From JAEMQF01 sp049297615 (GTDB lineage Bacteria; Pseudomonadota; Gammaproteobacteria; Burkholderiales; Burkholderiaceae_C), in assembly GCA_049297615.1 (NCBI GenBank), contig JBAQUQ010000108.1, positions 1-34,671 of the forward strand: a stretch of DNA of 34,671 nt, written 5' to 3'. The position numbers and the translations under genes are program-made. Below, one piece after another: positions 31,524 through 34,671 of the stretch (the first letter of the stretch is position 1; the number at the start of each line of letters is the position of its first letter). The notes under the pieces were generated by a model. That model was given only the letters and a program-made list of their open reading frames with translations, did no database searches and was not told where the DNA came from.

Positions 31524-32300
31524 ATGATGTACTGGCTGCGCGGCCCGGACGATTCGCTGCCCGAGACGCGGCACGCGTTGTCGTCGGACTCCGACGCACC
31601 GGGGTTGCTCGCCGCAGGAGGCGAGTTGACGCCGCGTCGTCTGGAGGAGGCTTACGCCAAGGGTATATTCCCTTGGTACAGCGCAGGCCAGCCGGTGCTT
31701 TGGTGGTCGCCGCAATCGCGCATGGTGCTGCCGGTGAGCGAATTCAAGATCTCCCGATCGTTTCGCAAGACGCTCGCTCGATTCATTCGCGCGCCGGATT
31801 GCGAAGTGCGCATCGACTCCGCCTTTGCCGGCGTCATTCAAGCCTGCGCCGCAGTGTCGCGGCAGGGGCAATCTGGAACCTGGATCGTGCCGGCCATGGT
31901 CGCGGCCTATCGAACCTGGCACGACGCGGGGCGCGTGCACAGCTTCGAAACCTGGGTCGACGGGCGCCTCGTCGGAGGCCTTTACGGTGTGAGCCTGGGT
32001 CGCATGTTCTTTGGCGAATCGATGTTTTCGCTGACCCCCGATGCGTCCAAGATTGCCCTGGCGGCCCTGGTATGCTTTTGCCGCGAACATGGTGTGCCCA
32101 TGGTCGACTGCCAGCAGCGCACCGAGCACTTGAGTTCTCTGGGCGCTCGCCAGGTGGACCGCAGCGAATTCGAGCACAGTCTCGCAGCTTGCTTGCGCGA
32201 GTCGCCCATTGCCGATTGGTCTTATCATCCGAATCAGTGGCGCCACCTGGCAGGCCACCTCGCAAACGATAGCGCGAACGCCCAGGACCTTGGCATGTGA
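31524..32300 (+). CDS. aat: Leucyl/phenylalanyl-tRNA--protein transferase
   Basis: Aat adds Leu or Phe from tRNA to N-terminal Arg or Lys of proteins, marking them for ClpS-ClpAP (N-end rule). The 258-residue product carries the family blocks LLAAGGEL, YAKGIFPWY, WWSPQSRMVL, GTWIVPAMVAAY, HSFETWVDGRLVGGLYGVSLGRMFFGESMFS and DCQQRTEHLSSLGA. I start at ATG 31524; a TTG at 31515 is also in frame. The stop overlaps the bpt start by four bases (GTGA). Confidence 0.95.
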   Translation: MMYWLRGPDDSLPETRHALSSDSDAPGLLAAGGELTPRRLEEAYAKGIFPWYSAGQPVLWWSPQSRMVLPVSEFKISRSFRKTLARFIRAPDCEVRIDSAFAGVIQACAAVSRQGQSGTWIVPAMVAAYRTWHDAGRVHSFETWVDGRLVGGLYGVSLGRMFFGESMFSLTPDASKIALAALVCFCREHGVPMVDCQQRTEHLSSLGARQVDRSEFEHSLAACLRESPIADWSYHPNQWRHLAGHLANDSANAQDLGM

Positions 32301-33043
32301 CGCACCCCAAAGAGCTTCCGCTGGCATCGTTGCAGTTCTATGCAACGGCGCCCTACCCCTGCAGCTACATCGCCGGGCGCATGGCGCGCTCGCAGGTTGC
32401 CACGCCCAGCCACGTGATCCATGCCGACGCCTATTCGGGCTTGGTGGCCAACGGCTTTCGGCGCAGCGGTATGTTCACCTACCGTCCGCACTGCGACGGT
32501 TGCCGTGCCTGCGTGCCGCTGCGCGTGCCGGTGCAAACCTTCAAGGCCACGCGCAGCCAAGCCCGCGCCTGGCGCGCTCATGGGGCGCTGAAGGCACGCG
32601 TGCTGCGACTGTGCTTCGTTCCCGAGCACTATCAGTTGTATTTGCGTTACCAGGCGGGTCGGCACAGCGGTGGTGGCATGGACCACGACAGCATTGACCA
32701 GTACACCCAGTTCCTGCTGCAAAGCCGCGTCAACTCGCGGCTGGTTGAATTCCGGGAGCCCAGTGAGGACGGGCTGGGTGCATTGAAGATGGTGTCGATT
32801 CTGGACGTGCTGAATGACGGTTTGTCGGCCGTGTACACCTTCTACGAGCCCGAGGAACGCGCGAGCTACGGCACGTTCAACGTCCTGTGGCAGATTGAGC
32901 AGACCCGGTTGCTGAAACTCCCTTATTTGTACCTGGGTTACTGGATCGCCGCCAGCGCCAAGATGGACTACAAGGCGCAATTCGGTCCGCACGAAATTTT
33001 GCAAGACGGGCAATGGCGCCTGGCCTCACCTGCGCCAGTCTGA
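32297..33043 (+). CDS. bpt: Aspartate/glutamate leucyltransferase (ATE-like)
   Basis: Bpt adds Leu to N-terminal Asp or Glu and so works with Aat in the same degradation pathway. The 248-residue product has the ATE family N-terminus (PYPCSYIAGRMARSQV), the CDGCRACVPLRV cysteine pairs near 66-73, and the C-terminal GNAT-like segment with YGTFNVLWQIEQTRLLKLPYLYLGYWI. The GTG start overlaps the aat stop. Together the two genes give both branches of bacterial leucylation. Confidence 0.95.
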   Translation: MTHPKELPLASLQFYATAPYPCSYIAGRMARSQVATPSHVIHADAYSGLVANGFRRSGMFTYRPHCDGCRACVPLRVPVQTFKATRSQARAWRAHGALKARVLRLCFVPEHYQLYLRYQAGRHSGGGMDHDSIDQYTQFLLQSRVNSRLVEFREPSEDGLGALKMVSILDVLNDGLSAVYTFYEPEERASYGTFNVLWQIEQTRLLKLPYLYLGYWIAASAKMDYKAQFGPHEILQDGQWRLASPAPV

Positions 33044-33154
33044 GTTTCAAGCTCCTGGACTCCTCGAGCCTTCCGAGACTGGCGGCCGGGCCACTCACTT
33101 CACCGCCGGGCCCGCGTGCCACCGACGCAGCACGGTTTCAGTTGCACCGTCGCC

Positions 33155-34174
33155 TCACTGCCCTGGAGTGGCTCCCGAGATCTTGACGATGCGGGCCCAC
33201 TTGGCGATGTCGTCGTGAAGATAGCGGGTGAATTCTTCGACGCCCATGCGCATCGGCGTGGCGCCCTGTGCAATCCAGGCACGCTGCACTTCGGCCTGGC
33301 CGACGATGCGAGCGATTTCTGCATTCAGGCGCGCAATGACCGGTGCAGGGGTGTTCTTCGGCGCCATCAAGCCCAGCCAGATCGTCGCCTCGTAGCCCGG
33401 AACGCCCGATTCTGAAATGGTGGGAACGTCCGGCAAGACCGCCGACCGGAGTTTGCCGCTCGTTCCCAGCGCCTTGACCTTGCCGCTGCGAATGTGCTCC
33501 ACCATTGTCGGTATGGCGTCGAACATCATCTCGAGCTGGCCACCGAGCACGTCGGTTCGCGCACCCGAACTGCCCTTGTAGGGAATGTGAACGATGTTGA
33601 CGCCGGCCATGGCTTTGAAGAGTTCACCGGCCATGTGGTACGGCGTTCCCGGCCCGCTCGATGCGTACGACATGCCGCCAGGCTTGGCCTTGGCCATTTT
33701 GAGCAGGTCGCCCACGTTAGCTACGGCAAGGTCGGCCTTGGTTACAAGCACGAGGTCGGAATAGTTGATGGGCGTGATAGGTTCGAAGTCGCGCATCAAC
33801 TGGAACGGCTTATTGGGGATCAGTGATTCATTGACGGTATGCGTGTTCGACATCAACAGCAGCGTGTAACCGTCGGGCGCACTCTTGGCCACGGCGTCGG
33901 TGCCAATGATCGAGCCCGCGCCCGGCCGGTTGTCGACAACGAAACTCTGACCCAGGACTTCCTGCAGCCTCTGCCCGATAAAGCGCGCGTAGATATCGGC
34001 TGGCCCCCCCGCCGCGAAGGGGACGATGATCCTGACCGCGCGCGTCGGGTAGTCCTGCGCAAGGCTCAGCGAACTGGCGCACAGCGCGAGCAGCAGGCCG
34101 CCGACTGCCCGCAGCGCTCGCAAGCGATCGACGAACGCAAGACTGACCAGCCGCAGCGTACAAGAAGAAACCAT
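33155..34174 (-). CDS. Bug family (TctC-like) extracytoplasmic substrate-binding protein
   Basis: The 339-residue product has a signal peptide (hydrophobic core VGGLLLALCASSL, cleavage near SLAQ, about residue 41) and the Bug core: YPTRAVRIIVPFAAGGPADIYARFIGQRL, VDNRPGAGSIIGTDAVAKSAPDGYTLLL, and YKGSSGARTDVLGGQLEMMFD. These periplasmic proteins bind carboxylates or related small ligands and are greatly expanded in Burkholderiales. The start at 34174 has CGGAGG eight bases upstream, better than the in-frame start at 34219. No TctA or TctB membrane partner is nearby. Confidence 0.95.
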   Translation of the reverse strand: MVSSCTLRLVSLAFVDRLRALRAVGGLLLALCASSLSLAQDYPTRAVRIIVPFAAGGPADIYARFIGQRLQEVLGQSFVVDNRPGAGSIIGTDAVAKSAPDGYTLLLMSNTHTVNESLIPNKPFQLMRDFEPITPINYSDLVLVTKADLAVANVGDLLKMAKAKPGGMSYASSGPGTPYHMAGELFKAMAGVNIVHIPYKGSSGARTDVLGGQLEMMFDAIPTMVEHIRSGKVKALGTSGKLRSAVLPDVPTISESGVPGYEATIWLGLMAPKNTPAPVIARLNAEIARIVGQAEVQRAWIAQGATPMRMGVEEFTRYLHDDIAKWARIVKISGATPGQ

Positions 34175-34402
34175 AGCGACCTCCGAAGCGTTTGCAGAAT
34201 GACTGCCGGCAGTATGCACCGCAGAAACGGGGCCACGCCGACGCGTCCTTTGGGGACAAGCGGGATAAACATTCTCTCAGGCTCAACTCAGCGCCGTCGC
34301 GTCGAGTCTTCTTGCTTTGGCCTGCCACGATTGGTATTCGCAATCCGTACTAACCCGACATCGACATGCGGGGGTTACCCTAGCTTTTCCGTGCACTCGT
34401 CG

Positions 34403-34430
34403 TTGCAAGAGGCACCTCCACGGTTAGGCT
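34403..34430 (+). promoter_or_regulatory. Possible promoter for the right-edge zinc-ribbon gene
   Basis: TTGCAA (34403-34408) and TAGGCT (34425-34430) are separated by 16 bases and lie about 50 bases before the ATG at 34482. The -10 match is moderate. The rest of the divergent gap 34175-34481 shows no other gene. Confidence 0.3.
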
Positions 34431-34481
34431 CAACACCGAAGAATTCGTAAAGGACTTTCAACCCTTCGGGAGAGCGCAGGC

Positions 34482-34671
34482 ATGATGCAACTATTGACCC
34501 CCGCCGTCCGAGCTCACTACAGCTGCCGGCTCTGTGGAGCGACGAGTTACCGCAACATTTTCGATCGAAATGGAGCGGGCGCCATTCGAGCGACGAGCAT
34601 GTACCGCTGTTCGGGATGCACCCTGACGTTTCAGAATCTCAAGGAATGGCGCATCGCACCGAACCCGATCG
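34482..34671 (+). CDS. Small zinc-ribbon-like protein, partial (cut by window end)
   Basis: The frame from ATG 34482 (or the next ATG at 34485) stays open to the window end, 63 codons. It carries two CxxC pairs: C-R-L-C near residues 15-18 and C-S-G-C near 43-46, with 24 residues between, the spacing of a zinc ribbon. Between them is NIFDRNGAGAIRAT. No known family is recognised with confidence. It diverges from the Bug gene. Confidence 0.6.
   Translation, partial: MMQLLTPAVRAHYSCRLCGATSYRNIFDRNGAGAIRATSMYRCSGCTLTFQNLKEWRIAPNPI

Noticed and set aside
30441..32345. 634-codon antisense ORF opposite the acyl-CoA ligase and aat
   Set aside because: It spans two well-supported genes on the other strand and has no recognisable domain.
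1..34671. CRISPR arrays, insertion sequences or rRNA
   Set aside because: No regularly spaced repeats, no transposase and no rRNA sequence were seen.

Overview
The window looks like a Burkholderiales (probably Comamonadaceae-like) betaproteobacterial chromosome. Reasons: GC-rich DNA, a Bug-family (TctC-like) binding protein, a phasin, an aat-bpt N-end-rule pair, a DUF934 gene inside an assimilatory sulfur operon, and a thioredoxin-reductase-like ferredoxin/flavodoxin NADP reductase beside fdxA. The genus is an inference; no rRNA or other marker is present.

Region 1 (1 to about 11,450) is accessory DNA next to a tRNA-Asn gene. It opens with the 3' end of one tRNA-like sequence and a second, nearly complete tRNA-His-like sequence. 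The second runs directly into a slipin (SPFH/Band 7) gene that lacks its N-terminus, followed by the RNA ligase gene rtcB: an RNA-repair module with tRNA-like RNA. Next come an AbiEi/AbiEii toxin-antitoxin pair, then a divergent 1,333-residue protein joining a LexA-type winged-helix domain, a PD-(D/E)XK nuclease and a STAND-type P-loop ATPase with a long helical C-terminus. Its ATG directly follows two palindromic boxes of LexA-like form (GTAC-N4-GTWC). A HIT-family gene and an HNH nuclease resembling phosphorothioate-DNA-sensing restriction enzymes form a two-gene unit. A tyrosine recombinase and a phage protein remnant lie beside tRNA-Asn. I read this as a genomic island rich in defence and RNA-repair genes. 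The LexA-nuclease-STAND fusion with its twin operator is the best candidate for an undescribed system.

Region 2 (11,450 to 22,450) is core metabolism on the minus strand. A TonB-dependent receptor that looks like a siderophore receptor sits behind a clear TPP riboswitch, so thiamine or a precursor is its likely substrate. Upstream of it are a ferredoxin/flavodoxin NADP reductase, the 7Fe ferredoxin FdxA, and a tight sulfate-assimilation operon in the order TSUP exporter, cysI, DUF934, cysH, cysD, cysN, cobA. No cysJ flavoprotein is present, and the adjacent ferredoxin and reductase are plausible electron donors for the sulfite reductase.

Region 3 (22,450 to the end) is ordinary chromosome: a patatin-like lipoprotein, a phasin with its own promoter and terminator, a nitroreductase, a 2-hydroxyacid dehydrogenase, a PAS-GGDEF-EAL protein, a GST, VOC and acyl-CoA ligase run, the N-end-rule transferases aat and bpt, a Bug-family binding protein, and a truncated zinc-ribbon gene at the right edge.
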